From Rutstroemia sp. NJR-2017a BVV2 (taxonomy: Eukaryota; Ascomycota; Leotiomycetes; Helotiales; Rutstroemiaceae), in the NCBI GenBank assembly GCA_002946415.1, contig NJPS01000074.1, positions 434,001 to 498,000 on the forward strand: a stretch of DNA of 64,000 bases, given 5' to 3'. Made by a program: the position numbers and the translations under genes. The notes beneath the pieces were generated by a model, which was not told where the DNA came from, made no database searches, and saw only the letters and a list, made by a program, of their open reading frames with translations. Position 1 is the first letter of the stretch; each line of letters begins with the position of its first letter. Below, in pieces: positions 25,026-38,092 of this stretch.

Positions 25026-25290
25026 TAAAATATATAATTATATTCTATTAGGAGTATAGAAGGGGAATTCGAGGGTCCGGGTATTGATTATCTATATAAA
25101 AGAAGTAGCGGAGATTGATCGAGCAAGAAATAGAGTTCCTATCCTAAGGAACCCCAATATAAGAAATAGCAAGAAGGGAAGAAGATCAGTAGCAATTAGT
25201 TTATCTTAAACTAAAATCCTATATTTGGGTTCTGGCAATATTACTACTATATTATAATACTCTTACAATTCCCTATTAGTAAACTTTAAT
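25026..25290 (+). repeat. LTR-like fragment, little mutated
   Basis: GC is clearly higher than in the surroundings. It contains TATCTATATAAAAGAAG (TATA-like), a C/G-containing stretch and a TATTATAATACTCTTAC block. AT-shifted relatives occur at about 21,160-21,375 (same strand) and, reversed, at about 48,700-48,830. It could be the R/U5 part of the gypsy-type LTR or a separate repeat. Confidence 0.45.
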
Positions 25291-25960
25291 ATAAGAAGAC
25301 AAAATAAGAATTATCAAATATCCCGATCGAATATATTAACTAAATAGAAATATTCAAGCTTGAGAAACAAATATAGAAAGTATAGTAAATAAAAGAAATA
25401 GCTAAATAATATAGTATAATAGTAAAGAGCTTGGTATTAGATAAGAATAGATTCAAACTATATAAAGGACTTAGTAAAATAGAAAGTATAATACTTATTC
25501 AGAGTAGAATAAGATAGATAAACTATATTTACTTTTTAAATATATAAAATATACTAGGCTACAAATCTCTAGTCTATATATACTATTTTACCAATATAGA
25601 AATAGTTGAGTATATCTTCCTATATTATAGTACTAAATAGATAAGAAAGTAATAATAAGAAAGAATAACTATTACTAAACTACTTGATAGTTTGGAATAA
25701 GCTTAGTAGGTAGCTAAATAGCTGATCTAGAATAAGTAGTTCGAGTACTTCAGGTTTACTAACTAGTTATAATATAAATAGTATAATCAAGGAATAACTA
25801 AATAGTATAGCTATAAAGGATAAAAGTAGAGTAAATATATAAGAATAGAAAATATAAAGTAATATAATTAGTAGTTTTATCTGAAAAGGTTCTATTAATA
25901 TAATTAATTAAATTAAGTTCCCTTATAGCTAGTACTATATATACCAGTTAGCAAGTTAGA
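25291..25960 (+). mobile_element. Fragment of a second LINE-like family, C-terminal part
   Basis: A moderately mutated plus-strand reading includes LSKIESIILIQSRIR and later VEYIFLYY. These resemble the post-RNase H zinc-binding tail of fungal LINE ORF2 (family pattern: LSKxESxILIQxRTG ... ETxxHxLxxC). Stops are mostly TAG or TAA. It differs from the main LINE family of this window, which begins at about 25,961. Confidence 0.4.
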
Positions 25961-27750
25961 AATAAATAATAATAAAAATAATATATCTTAATTAGAATTA
26001 GTTAAACTAAATTAGTTTTCTTAAAAACTAATTAATTAATTAATACCGAAAATAGAGTTTTATCTTTTATAATATATTAGTTATATATTATTTATATTAC
26101 TAATATTTTAGATTCCAGATTCTTTATATAATGAAAAAAGCAAACTAAATTTAAAATCTAATTTTAATATTTACAAAATCTAATATTTCGAAAAATCTTT
26201 AAGATATTTAAAACTAATTTAATAATCTTTATAGAAGTAGAAATAATATTAGTACTTTCTCAAACTTATTTAAATATTACTAGTTACTAATATATATTTA
26301 AAGTTTTTAAAATAATTGAAAATCATCTAATTTTCAAAGAAATTTGAACTAAATCGAAAACTAATAATTAGTTTTAAAACTATTTAGTATTTATTTAAAA
26401 AGAATTAATTAAAATAACTTAAATAAAGCAAATTAGATATTTAATATATCTATTAATTTAATTAGTATTTGGAATTAATCAGTTCTTATAAATTTCTATT
26501 TTGAGTTATTATTTTTTATTTGATTGAAATTAATAAATTATCTGAAAAGTTAGAAACTGAAAATTATAAAAACTCGGCTATTTTGCTAGTTCCCAACTAA
26601 TATTCAATTTATACTAATAAATCGAAATTAACAAATTAAAAAGAGATTGGAATTAGTTTAACTTTTTTTAACTTTAACTAAAAACTAATTTAGAAATCTA
26701 ACTAGAATATTAGAACTAGTTAGTTAATATATAATAGCAAACTAGCCGGAATAATTAAAGAAATCAAATTAATAAACAAAATAACTTAAAAAAATCAAGA
26801 ATTTATTATTTTCTCAGATAATTAAGCTACTTTACAAATATTAAAATTACTTAGTAATAAATCTAGATAAAACCAAATAGTACTAGCTTGCGAAACTAAC
26901 CGAGAAATAATCGAAAAAAGAACTAAAATCAGAATAATTTGGATTTTAAATTATTTCGAGATTTCAAACAACGAAATAACTAATTTACTAACTAAATCGG
27001 AAACAATATTGGATTTTTTAACTAATTCGATTAATTTTAACTATTTGAAAACTCAAATTAACCAAATTAGAAATCAAAAGTAGTTTTAATCTCTTTCTAA
27101 AACTTTAAGAACTAATTTATTTAACTTGATTTACTATTTAAAATTTTTTAAATTCTTCTTTCGAAATCGAATTCAAATCCCAAAATCGACTAAAAAAGCT
27201 ATTATTAATATTTTCTATTAATTGAAAATTAGATATAGCTATTTAATATTATATTTATATTTATTAGAATATACTAGCAATAATAAATATATTTATAGAG
27301 CTAAAGAGATTTCCGTATATTTATTTTTAAATTACTCTTTTTTTAATCTAGCTTGGATCAAGCTAAAAAACAAATTAGTTATAAATTACTTATTACTTCT
27401 ATTTTTTCTTAATATTAGTTCCGGAATCGAAATTAATATTATTTATTTAAACAAGATAAATATCTATAACCGAAAATATTATTTAATTTATAAACTAGAA
27501 GATTATTAGATTGGATTATTAAATTAAGTTTATTTTACTTTTTTTTTTATTAAATTACTATTTTCTTTTTATTTTATTTTTATAATCTAGAACTAGTTTC
27601 TTACTATCTCTTAATACTATTTGGTTTAAAAATATATTTAAAATCCTATTATTACTCAACTACTAATAATTAGTTACTAGCTAATCTACTATAGTTTTAA
27701 CCTTAAAAAAGTTGTTAAAATAATAAATCCATTAATCAATTAATTGATTA
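25961..27750 (+). mobile_element. LINE copy, 5'-truncated, plus
   Basis: It contains the end of reverse transcriptase, RNase H (about 26.7-27.0 kb; relics of SDNQ and GNEKADLLAKS-type blocks), the C-terminal domain and the 3' UTR ending in an ATTAATCAATT tail at about 27,750. The 95-codon open frame at 27,222-27,509 is the C-terminal domain by chance free of stops, not an independent gene. Confidence 0.7.
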
Positions 27751-30426
27751 GATAAACGAAAACTTTATAAAATATTTTAGAAATAACTATATAAGCTTTA
27801 TTAACAATTTCTTAAATAATTCTATTAAGTTCTAATATTTTCTCTTTGATTTCAGTCGAAAAAGCTAATATTAATTCGGTATTAGCTAGTTTAAACCAAC
27901 TTTAGTTTATTATTTTATATTTTTCTCAATTAGGATTAGTCGAACTAGATAGTTATAGAAAGAGAATATTTTTTAAAATAACTTCTTTTTCTTTGAAAAT
28001 AGTTTTATTCAAAATAATCAAAAAAGATTAATTCAAATATAATTTAATATAATTAAATATTTTAAAAATTGATTTAGAATTATTATTTTCAAGAAAAGTA
28101 TTTTAATAATCTTTTTTAATTAGTTTTATTTTTAGAAACTATTGATTCTAAATTAATTAGTATTATTCTTAATAAAACTTTGGTTTATTTAGATTTTTAA
28201 TTTTCTCTAAATTAATAATATCGATTTTCTCAATTATTTTAACTTGAGAGTTTATTAGAATTTAGTTTTTAAACTAGATTTAGTTTTTGAAATAAATCTA
28301 CTAATTATTAGTTAAACTAATAATAATAATTTCGAACTAATTGATTTAAGATAGTTTTGCATTATTTTATCTAATTTCAAATTTAGCTAAATGAAATCAG
28401 AAAGAGAACAACTAAAATAGTTGATTTCTTTATAATTTTAACTAAATAATTTGAAAATAGTTTCTAATTTATTAATTTGATATTAAAAATCAATAAATAA
28501 TCAAAACCAAAATTAATTAGTATTTACTAGTTATTAATATATCTTGTTAATACTTATTTAATTAGTATAAAATTTAAAATTAATTTAGTAACTCTTTTAA
28601 AAAAAAAAAATAATTCTAAATTTATTAATTAATTTCAAATTCTTCTTCTCGATTTATCGAATTAATTTAATATTAGCTTGATTATTTCGATTATTTAGAT
28701 TTTACCAAAGATAATAGAAATTAAAATTATCTAAAATAATTGAATTAGCTGAAATAGTATTAGTAAACAAACTTCTTTTTACTATTTTTATCGAAATTCT
28801 TTTGATTTAACTAGTTTTGTTATAAATATTAACTAGTTCAAATATATTATTTTCTTTAACTACTAATAAAACTGATAAATTAAAATCGATATTGGAAGAA
28901 ATTAATATAATATTAAATATATAAATCTTCAAAATATAAATAAATATTTAGAATTAGAATCTTAAAATAATTAGAAGAATTTAATTAACATTAATATAAG
29001 AAATCAATTAACTATTTAAGTAATCTAGATTTTTACTTATAATTCAAGATTTCTAGATTATTATTAAATAGATTTTTAATTTAATAACTAATAATAATAT
29101 TGATTTAGTTATAATCGAATTTTGATTTAAATTTATTTAGAAGATTCAGATATTTATATTAATTATAAATTAGTATCTTTAATAGCTTTATATATTTTAT
29201 ATTTTTTAAAAGTAGAAATATAATTTTCTTTATAATTAATATATTTAGATACTAAATATAAATATTTTTAGTTATTTTATTTATAAATCGAGTAATAATA
29301 TTAAATAATAATATAAAGTTCGTTGTAAAAATTATATTTAATCTCTTTTTAATAAAATTTTACTAAATATCCAAATTCTTAATATTTAATATATTAAAAA
29401 GCTCTAGAAATAATAAAGAGTTTTTCAGTTTTAATATTAATTCTAATTATCTAAACTTAGTTTTTTATATATTTCTTAGTTTCTATTTTGGTAATAAATA
29501 AAACTATTATTAATCTTTTTAATTTAATAATTCGGTTTTTAATTAAGGATAATTAATAAAGAATATTAATTAGTTTTAAATTTAGAAAAGAATTAAAAAT
29601 CTTTAATTTATCTAAAACTAATTATATTATATAAAGTATATTGAAATCCTAAATAGGAATATTATAAAGAACTATTTTATATTATAATTTATCTTTTAAA
29701 TATAATTTAAAAATAATTAAATACTTTCAAATAACTTTTTTTCAATTAGAAAATCTAAAGTAAAAAGAGTAATAATAATAATTACTAAATTCTTCTTATT
29801 ATTAATAATAGTAATTAAAGAAGTTATTAATTCTTTAATATTCTTATTTAAGAAGATTTTATTAATAATATTTTATAGAACTAATATTGAAAAAAGAATC
29901 TCGAGATCTTAAATTAGAATTAATTGATTTTGATTTTAACTTTTTTAAAAACTTTATTAATTATAATCCAGTTTTCAAAATTACTATTAATATCTACTAA
30001 TATTATTAAAGCAAAAATAGATCCCGAAGATAAATTAACTAATAGATTAACTAAAGGAATAATAATAATAATTAAATTAGTTAAATTAGTTTAATTAAAG
30101 GAATTTTTAAAAATAATAATATTCTCTTTATTAGCAATACTAATTACTTTAATTTTAACTTCGACTTTCTATATAATATATTCTAGGTTATTAACTTAAG
30201 AAATTAATTAATTAATAACTTTTTGAAATTTTTTTTTTTTAATATATTCTCTAAATATCTCGATTAGATCGAGAATTTGAATTTATTTATTATATAATTT
30301 AGTAATTAAATATACTTCGACTAGCAAATTATATATTTAAAGAATTTTAGTATTAACTAAATCCAAAATAATTAGTTTAATAATAAAGAAATAGAGAGTT
30401 TTATTTAATTTAAAAGAAATAAAGAA
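27751..30426 (-). mobile_element. LINE copy, 5' part (reverse transcriptase N-terminus to gag), minus
   Basis: It aligns to the reverse complement of the first half of the plus-strand copy at 30.5-36.0 kb: reverse transcriptase start, endonuclease, gag knuckle (about 29.2-29.35 kb) and upstream gag. Its 3' half is missing at the junction with the preceding plus-strand copy's tail. Confidence 0.65.
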
Positions 30427-30545
30427 ATTGATTAATTAATTTATTATTTTAATAACCTTTTTGAATCTAAGACTATAGTAGGTTGATTAGTAGCTAGCTA
30501 TTAGTAGCTAAATAGTAGTAGTTATAATATATATCTAAATTTAAA
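30427..30545 (-). mobile_element. LINE 3' UTR fragment, minus
   Basis: The reverse complement of the LINE 3' end, with the tail at 30,427 and about 120 bp of 3' UTR. It abuts the 5' region of a plus-strand copy, giving an inverted junction. Confidence 0.7.
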
Positions 30546-33500
30546 TTGAAAATCGATAATACCGAATCTAAAAACATTAATACTAATATTAAATCCGACT
30601 ATATATATTTCTACAAATCGAATTTGCTAGCCTACTTAGTAATATATCTATTAGTTATCGAGATATTGTTATTATAATCAAAATAACGGATTTGGAAGTT
30701 GAAAACTCTCAAAATCTTATTCAAATCAAACTCTCTTCAATCTTAATCTATTAATATATCTCTAGATCTACTAGTAACTCTATTATTCGATCTTTACTTC
30801 CTATTAATAAAGATATTGATATAGATAACAGTTTTTCTCTATCAAATATCTCGATTTTTGACCCTAATTTGGATATATCTAGTCTTAACTCGATTTTTAG
30901 TTCAGATCTATTTAATACTACTTCGAATAATACTACTAGACTTAGTAAAACTATCTACCATCTTCCCAAATAAGCTAATATATTTATCTCTTCCTAGCTA
31001 AGTAAAACTATCCAATTCTCTACTATTGAACTAATTATTAATATTACTCCAGATCTAGCTAGCGCTAAAATCCTCTAGATATATAATTTGCTAGTGGAAG
31101 TATATTCGGTTACAAAATCATATAAAAAGCAATTTTAAATCCTTAATTTAATCGAGATATTTAGAGAATATACTAAATCAGGAAAACTACGAAAGGTTAC
31201 AAATTAGCTAGTTTCTCAAATAAATAATCCGGAATATATTACCTAAAAAATCGAAGCTAAGACCAAAACAGTTAGCGCTGCGAATAGTACTAATATCTCG
31301 ATTTTCAAAAATCCTTCTAATCAGATAAACTCAACTAACTCGACTATTACTAGTACTATCTCGGCTAATTCGGTAGCTAATTCATCCTCTAGACCTATTT
31401 TTACTTTTATAATATTAGCAGATACTAATAGTATCTCTGGAAACTAGATTATAATCAAAAAAGTCCTGAAAAAAACTAAAGTCCAAAATCAATTAATTCT
31501 AATTTAAGAGTTTGAAACCCCTTTTTCAATATTAGTATTTCGAAATACTATAAATAAAGCTTTCTTAAACAAAAATATAAAAGAACTAATAATCTCTTCT
31601 ATTAATAATACTAGTAATAAGAAAAATCTAGTAATTACTAATATTAGCTTTTTTACTTCAGATTTTCTAATCGAGAAAAGAACTATTTAGGAATATTTAA
31701 TTATTTTTAAATTAATGATTAAAAATAAACTTTAGTATAAAATAGTTCTTTATAGGATTTCTATTTTGGACTTTAATATATTTTATAGAATAAAGCTAAT
31801 TTTGAACAAACTAAAAACTTTTAATTTTAACTTGAATTTAAAACCTATTAATATCTTTTATTAACTATTCTTAGTAGAAAATCGAGTTATTAAATAAACT
31901 AAATCAGTAATAGTTTCTTTTGCTATTAAAACAGAAACTGAATAATATATTAAAAACCAAATTTGAATAATTAGAATTAGTATTAAAACTAAAAAGCTTC
32001 TAACTATTTCAAAATCTATTTAATATATTAAATATCAAGGATTTGGATATTTAACTAAATTTTATTAAAAAGAGGTTAAATATAGTTTCTATAGCGAACC
32101 CTATATTATATAATAATATTACTATTTAATTTGTAAATAAAATAGTTAGAAATGTTTCTATTTAGCTTCAAAATATATTAATTGCAAAAATAATTATATT
32201 TCCATTTCAAAAAAGTATGAAATTTATAAAGCTATTAAGGAAGCTAGTTTATAATTAGTATTAGTATTTGGATTATCTAAATAAATCTTAATCGAAGTTT
32301 AGCTATAATTAAATCAATATTATAACTAGTTATTAAATTAAAAATCGATTTAATTTTAGTCTAAAAACCTTGGATTATAAGTAAAAATCCAAATTACTTA
32401 AATAATTAATCGATTTCTTATATTAGCTTTAATCAAATCTTTCCAATTATTTTAGAATTCAAATCTCGAATATTTACTTATATCTTGAAGATCTATATAC
32501 TTAATATTATATTAGTTTCTTCGAATCTCGATCCTGATCTACTAATCTTATTAATAACTAAAGAAAGTAATATATTTGAGCTAGTTAATCTTTATAATGA
32601 AAATAACTAAATCGAAGGAATTTCGATTAAAATAGTAGAAAGAAATTTACTATCTATAACTATTTCGGTTAATTCAATAATTTTGAGGAATTTTAATCTC
32701 TATTATCTTTAGTAAAATCTAAATAGCTAAAGTAGTTAAGCTAGTATTAAGTTAGTTAATTAGATAGAAAAGCAAAATCTAGAACTAATTAACAAACCTA
32801 GAATTATTATATTTTTCAGAAATATTAGCAAATCAGTTTTGGATTTTATACTAGTTATATAAGTATTAGCTAGATATATTAAGGATTAGCAAATATTAGA
32901 TAATTTGGAATCTGATTATTTATCAAATTTATTTACTATTAAGAGAAAAAAGAAACTAATACTTCTAAATAGATTAAAAGTAGTTAGTATTTACTTTAAT
33001 ATCAAGTTAGCAAATTAGGAATTATTTTCAAACTATTTAGTTAAAATTATAAAAAAATTAATTATTTTAATAAATCTCTTTTTTAATTTCATTAGACTAG
33101 GCCTGAAATTAGATAAGATAATATAAAATTATCTAGAATCGATTAATTTAGAACTAGTTTTATTAATTTAGCTAATAACTAATAAAGCTATTTTCAAAAC
33201 TAAATCTAATTTAAAAACTAAATCTTGGTAGATTTCAGAACTAAAAAAGTTGAGAAAATCTATATTATTAATTCAGAGGAAACTAAAAATCCAAAATAAT
33301 CAAGTTAGTTAAAGTTCTTATTAAAAATAATATCGATTAGTTCGGAATCAGTATTTTTTAAAGATAAAACTAATTAAAAAGAATTACTAAAATACTTTTC
33401 TTGAAAATAATAATTTTAAATCGATTTTTAAGACTTTTAACTATACCAAATTCTATTCAAACTGATTCCTTCTAGCTATTTTAAATAAAACTAGTTTTAA

Positions 33501-36046
33501 AGAGAAAAGAGTTATTTTAAGATTTATTCTCTTTCCTTAACTATCTAATTCGACTAGTTCAAACTAGAAGAGCTATAAAGCAATTGATTAGAATTAATCT
33601 AAACTTACTAATACTAAATTAGTATTAGCTTATTTAGTTAAAATCAAAGGAAAAACTCCTAATCTAGATGGAATTATTCAAGAAATTATCAATAAAGTTT
33701 ATTTAGCTATTTCGGAAATATTTTATAAAGTTTTCGTTTATTTAATTAATCTTGGTTATTACTCTTGATACTAATAATAAGTAACTATAGTTATTTTTAA
33801 AAAACTAACTAAATCTAATTATTTAGTCTCAAAAACTTATAGAATGATTTTATTTTTGAACTATTTAGACAAAATTAGCAAAAGAATACTAGTAAAAAAA
33901 CTAGATTATTTAGCCGAGACTACTAGCTTGTTATACAATTCTTAAATTAGTAGAAGATTTAAAAAATTAGTTATTAATATCAAACTATTATTAGTAAATA
34001 AAGTTCAAGAAAATTATTTAAAAAGCTATAAAATATCTATTTTACTTTTGAATATTAAAAGAGCTTTCGATTATATTTTAAAAAATCAGTTCTTAACTAT
34101 TTTAAAAAGATTAAAATTTCTAATTAGTTTTATTATTTAGACTAGTTACTTTCTGGAAAACTAGCTACTTTATTTAAACTTTAATAATCAAATTAAGGAT
34201 TTTCAATCTATTTCAATTAGTATTCTCTAGGATAGCCCGATCTTATCGATTCTCTTTTTAATTTATATAAAAGAATTATTTCTATCGATTTCTACTTCAA
34301 TCTAGTTATATATAGATAATATTGTATTAGTAACTAACTTAACTAATTTTAAAAAGAATTACAAAATTTTAGAAAGAGAAATTAGCAAGTTATATATTTT
34401 AGAAGAAGTAAATAGTATTAAATTTGATTTGGTTAAAACCGAACTAATTTATTTTTTCGGAGATAAATAAGTTACTACTGAGACTAATTCGGTCAAATTA
34501 CCAAATAATTAATCAATATAATCTTCAAAAGTAATGAAATAACTAGAAATCTGATTTAATAATACTTTATATTTTAATAAATATATTTCAACTAGAATTA
34601 ACTAAACTAAATTAGTTTTCTTAAAAACTAATTAGCTAGTTAATATAGAAAATGGATTTTCACTCTATACTATATACTAACTATATCTTATTTATATTAT
34701 TAGTATCTTAGATTATAAATCCTTTATATAATGAAAAAAATAAGTTAAATTTAAAAGTTAATTCTAATATCTACAAAATTTAGTATTATAAAAGATATTA
34801 GAGATATTTAGAACTAGTTCAATAATCTCTATAGAAATAGAAACTACTTTAGTATTTCTCTAAACTTACTTAAATATTACTAGTTGCTAATATATATTTT
34901 GAATTTTTAAAATAATAAAAAACCATCTAATTTTCAAAGAAATCTAGACTAAACTGAAGACTAATTACTATTTTCAAAACTATTTAGTATTTATCTAAAA
35001 GGAAATTGCCAAAATAATTTAAATTAAGCAAATTAGATATTTAATATATTTATTAATTCAGTTTTAGTATTTGGAATTAATTAGTTCTTTCAAATTTCCA
35101 CTCTAAACTATTATTTTTTATATAATCGAAATTAATAAATTATCTAAGAAACTAGAAACTGAAAATTATAAAAACTTGGTTATTTTATTAACCCCGAACC
35201 AATATTCAGTTTATATTAATAGTTCTGAACTAATAAATCAAAAAGGGATTGGAATTAGTTTAGCTTTTTTCAATTTCAATTAAGAACTAATCTAGAAATC
35301 TAGCTAGAATATTGGGATTAGTTAGTTAGTTTATAATAGCGAACTAGCTGGAATAGCTAAAGGAATTAAACTAGTAAACAAAATAACTTAAAAAGATCAA
35401 GAATTTACTATTTTCTTAGATAATCAAATTATTTTATAAAGATTAAAATCATTTAGTGATAAACTAAAGTAAATTCAAATAATACTAGTATACAAAGCTA
35501 ACCGAGAAATAGTTAGAAAAGAAACTAAAATCAAATTAGTTTAGATTCCAAGCTATTTCGAAATATTAGATAACGAAAAAGTGGATCTACTAGCTAAATC
35601 GGAGACTAAAATGGATCTAGTAACTTAAATAACTAGTCTCAATTATTTAGAAGTTAAAATTAAACAAATTAAAAATCAGAAGTAATCAGAATCTCTTTTA
35701 AAAACTTGGGAAATTATTTCGGAAACTAGTTTATTTAGCTTAACTAGTTATTTAAAAATTTTTAAACTTACTTTTCGAAATCGAATCCAAATCCCAATCT
35801 CGACTAAAAGAACTATTATTAATATCTTCTTCTAATTGAAAATTAGATATAGTTATTTAAAATTATATTTATATTTATTAAGATATATTAATACTAATAA
35901 ATATATTTATAGAGCTAAAGAGATCTCTAAGTATTTACTTTTAAGTTATTCTTATTTTAGTCTAGCTTAGAACAAGTTAAAAGATAAACTAGTTATAAAT
36001 TATTTATTATTTCTACTTCTTCTTAATATTATTTCCGAAATCGAAC
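30546..36046 (+). mobile_element. LINE copy, most complete, plus
   Basis: Gag spans about 30.6-32.3 kb with a Cys/His knuckle region at about 32,080-32,215. Endonuclease follows at about 32.4-33.0 kb, including a FNLY block where the family has GDFNxHH. Reverse transcriptase is at about 33.6-34.5 kb with GKTPNLDGI, YRMILFLNYLDKI, the AFDYI block and a catalytic YIDN at 34,309-34,320 (YxDD with one G-to-A change). RNase H is at about 35.2-35.65 kb with VYNSELAGIAKG and DNEKVDLLAKS. The C-terminal domain ends at about 36,046, lacking the 3' UTR. Frequent TAA/TAG at former Gln codons make it non-coding now. The domain order fits a Tad-like fungal LINE. Confidence 0.85.
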
Positions 36047-37721
36047 AACTCTTTGATAATAGAAGAAAAAATACTTGGAAAAACAATACCGAATCCAAAA
36101 ACATCAATACTAATATTAAATCTAACTATATATACTTTTATAGATCGAATCTATTAGTCTACTTAGTAATATATTTACTATTTGTCGAGATATCATTGTT
36201 GCGGTCAAAATAGCAGATTTGAGAATTGAAATTTCTTAAAATCCTATCCAAATCGAACCTCCTTCAATCCCAATCTATCAATATATTTCTGGATCTATTA
36301 GTAGCTTTACTATTCGATTCTCTCTTTCTATTAATATCGATACTGAGATAGATAATAGCTCGGAATTATTAACTACTTCGATTTTCAATCCAAATTTAGA
36401 TATATCTAGCCTAAATAAGATTTTCAGTTCAGATCTATTTAATACTACTACGAATACTATTACTGGACTTAGTAGAAATACTTACTATCTTCCTAAATAG
36501 GTTAATCTCTTCACTCTTTCCAAACTAAGTAAAATTATTTATTTCTCTACTATTGAACCCACTACTCCGGATCCGACTAGCGCTAAGATTCTCTAGGTAT
36601 ATGATTTACTAGTAGAAGTATATTCAGCTACTAAATTATATAATAAGTAAGTTCAAATCCTTGATTTAATCGAGATATTTAGAGAATATACCGAATTAGG
36701 AAAATTATAAAAAGTTACAAATTAGCTAATCTCTCAAGTTAATAACCTAGAATATATTATCCGAAAAATCGAAGCCAAGATCAAAGCAACTAGTACTACT
36801 AATAATACTAATATCTCGATTCTCAAAAATCTTCTTATTCAAACTAATTCGACTAACTTAACTATTTCTAGTACTACCTTAGCTATTTCGGTGATTAATT
36901 CACTTTCTAGATCTACTTTTGCCTTAGTAATACTAGTAGGTACTAATAGTACTCCTAGAAACTAGACTATAATCAAAAAAACCTCGAAAAATACAAAAGT
37001 TCAAAATCGATTAATTCTGATTCGAAAGTCTGAAACCCTTTTTTCGGTACTAGTACTTCGAAATACTATTAATAAGGCCTTCTTAGATAAAAGTATTAAA
37101 GGACTAGTAATCTCTTCTATTACTAATACTAGTAATAAGAAGAATCTAGTAATTACTAGTACTAATTCTTTTACTTCCAATTTTCTAATCGAAAAAAGAG
37201 CTATTTGAGAATCTTTAATTATTTTTAAATTAATGATTAAAGATGAATCTTAATATAAAGTAGTTCTCTATAGAATTCCCATTTTGGACTTCAATATACC
37301 TTATGAAATAAAGCTAGTTTTGGACAAACTAAAGACTTTTAATTCTAATCTGAATTTAAAATCTATTAGTACCTCTTATTAGTTATCTTCAATAGAAAAT
37401 CGAGTTATTAAATAAGCTGGATCAGTAGTAGTCTCTTTTGCTACTAAAGCAGAAACCGAAAGGTATATTAGAAACCGGGTTTAGATAGCTAGAATTAGTA
37501 TTAGAGTTGAAAAGCTTCTAACTATTTCTAGATCTACCTAGTATACTAAATACTAAGGATTTGGATATTTGGCAAAATTTTGTTGAAAAGGAACTAAATA
37601 TAATCTCTATAGCGAACTCTATATTATATAATAACACTATTATTCAATTTGCAAGCAAAATAGTCAGAAATACTCTTATTTAGCTCCAAAATATACTAAT
37701 TGCAAAAATAATTATATTTTC
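36047..37721 (+). mobile_element. LINE copy, gag part, plus
   Basis: It repeats the gag region of the previous copy (its 36.1 kb matches 30.57 kb; both share the ATACCGAATC block) up to the zinc-knuckle region. It stops at 37,721, exactly at the left LTR of the Copia element. It is somewhat less AT-shifted than the previous copy. Confidence 0.75.
37599..37721 (+). repeat. 123-bp direct repeat, left copy
   Basis: It matches 44,049-44,171 over 123 bp without indels, apart from transitions. Both are the same LINE gag segment, and they flank the Copia element plus a LINE tail. Confidence 0.8.
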
Positions 37722-38092
37722 TATTGGTTGGACTTTCTAATAAAAGTAATATATTCAAAAGAAAGAAGATCTAATAAGATTATATAAACTTATACTAATA
37801 TTTACCCGGGATACTAGGCTAAGTATATAATAACTAGTTTATATCAATAGGTAAAATCGTCTTATTCTTCTATAACTAACTAGCTATATAATGGTTTATT
37901 TATAGTATATAATAAATATACTTCGAAGCTCCTTTAAATACTTTCTAATACTCTAGCTTCGGTATATATAGATACAGAAGTAGATATATAGCGATCTAAA
38001 ATATATATAACTATTTTGATAAAGTATACTTTATATCTAAAATATAATAGCCTATACAGTTATTACTTAGCCGAAATACCGATATTCCAATA
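37722..38092 (-). repeat. Copia LTR, left (3' LTR in element orientation)
   Basis: 371 bp, the same length as the right LTR, with imperfect inverted ends TATTGG/CCAATA. Differences between the LTRs are mostly C/T or G/A, for example AAGAAAGAAG here against AAGGGGGAAG in the right LTR. Confidence 0.9.

Noticed and set aside
27222..27509. 95-codon plus-strand frame
   Set aside because: It is the LINE ORF2 C-terminal domain that happens to lack stops; the same segment in other copies is interrupted.
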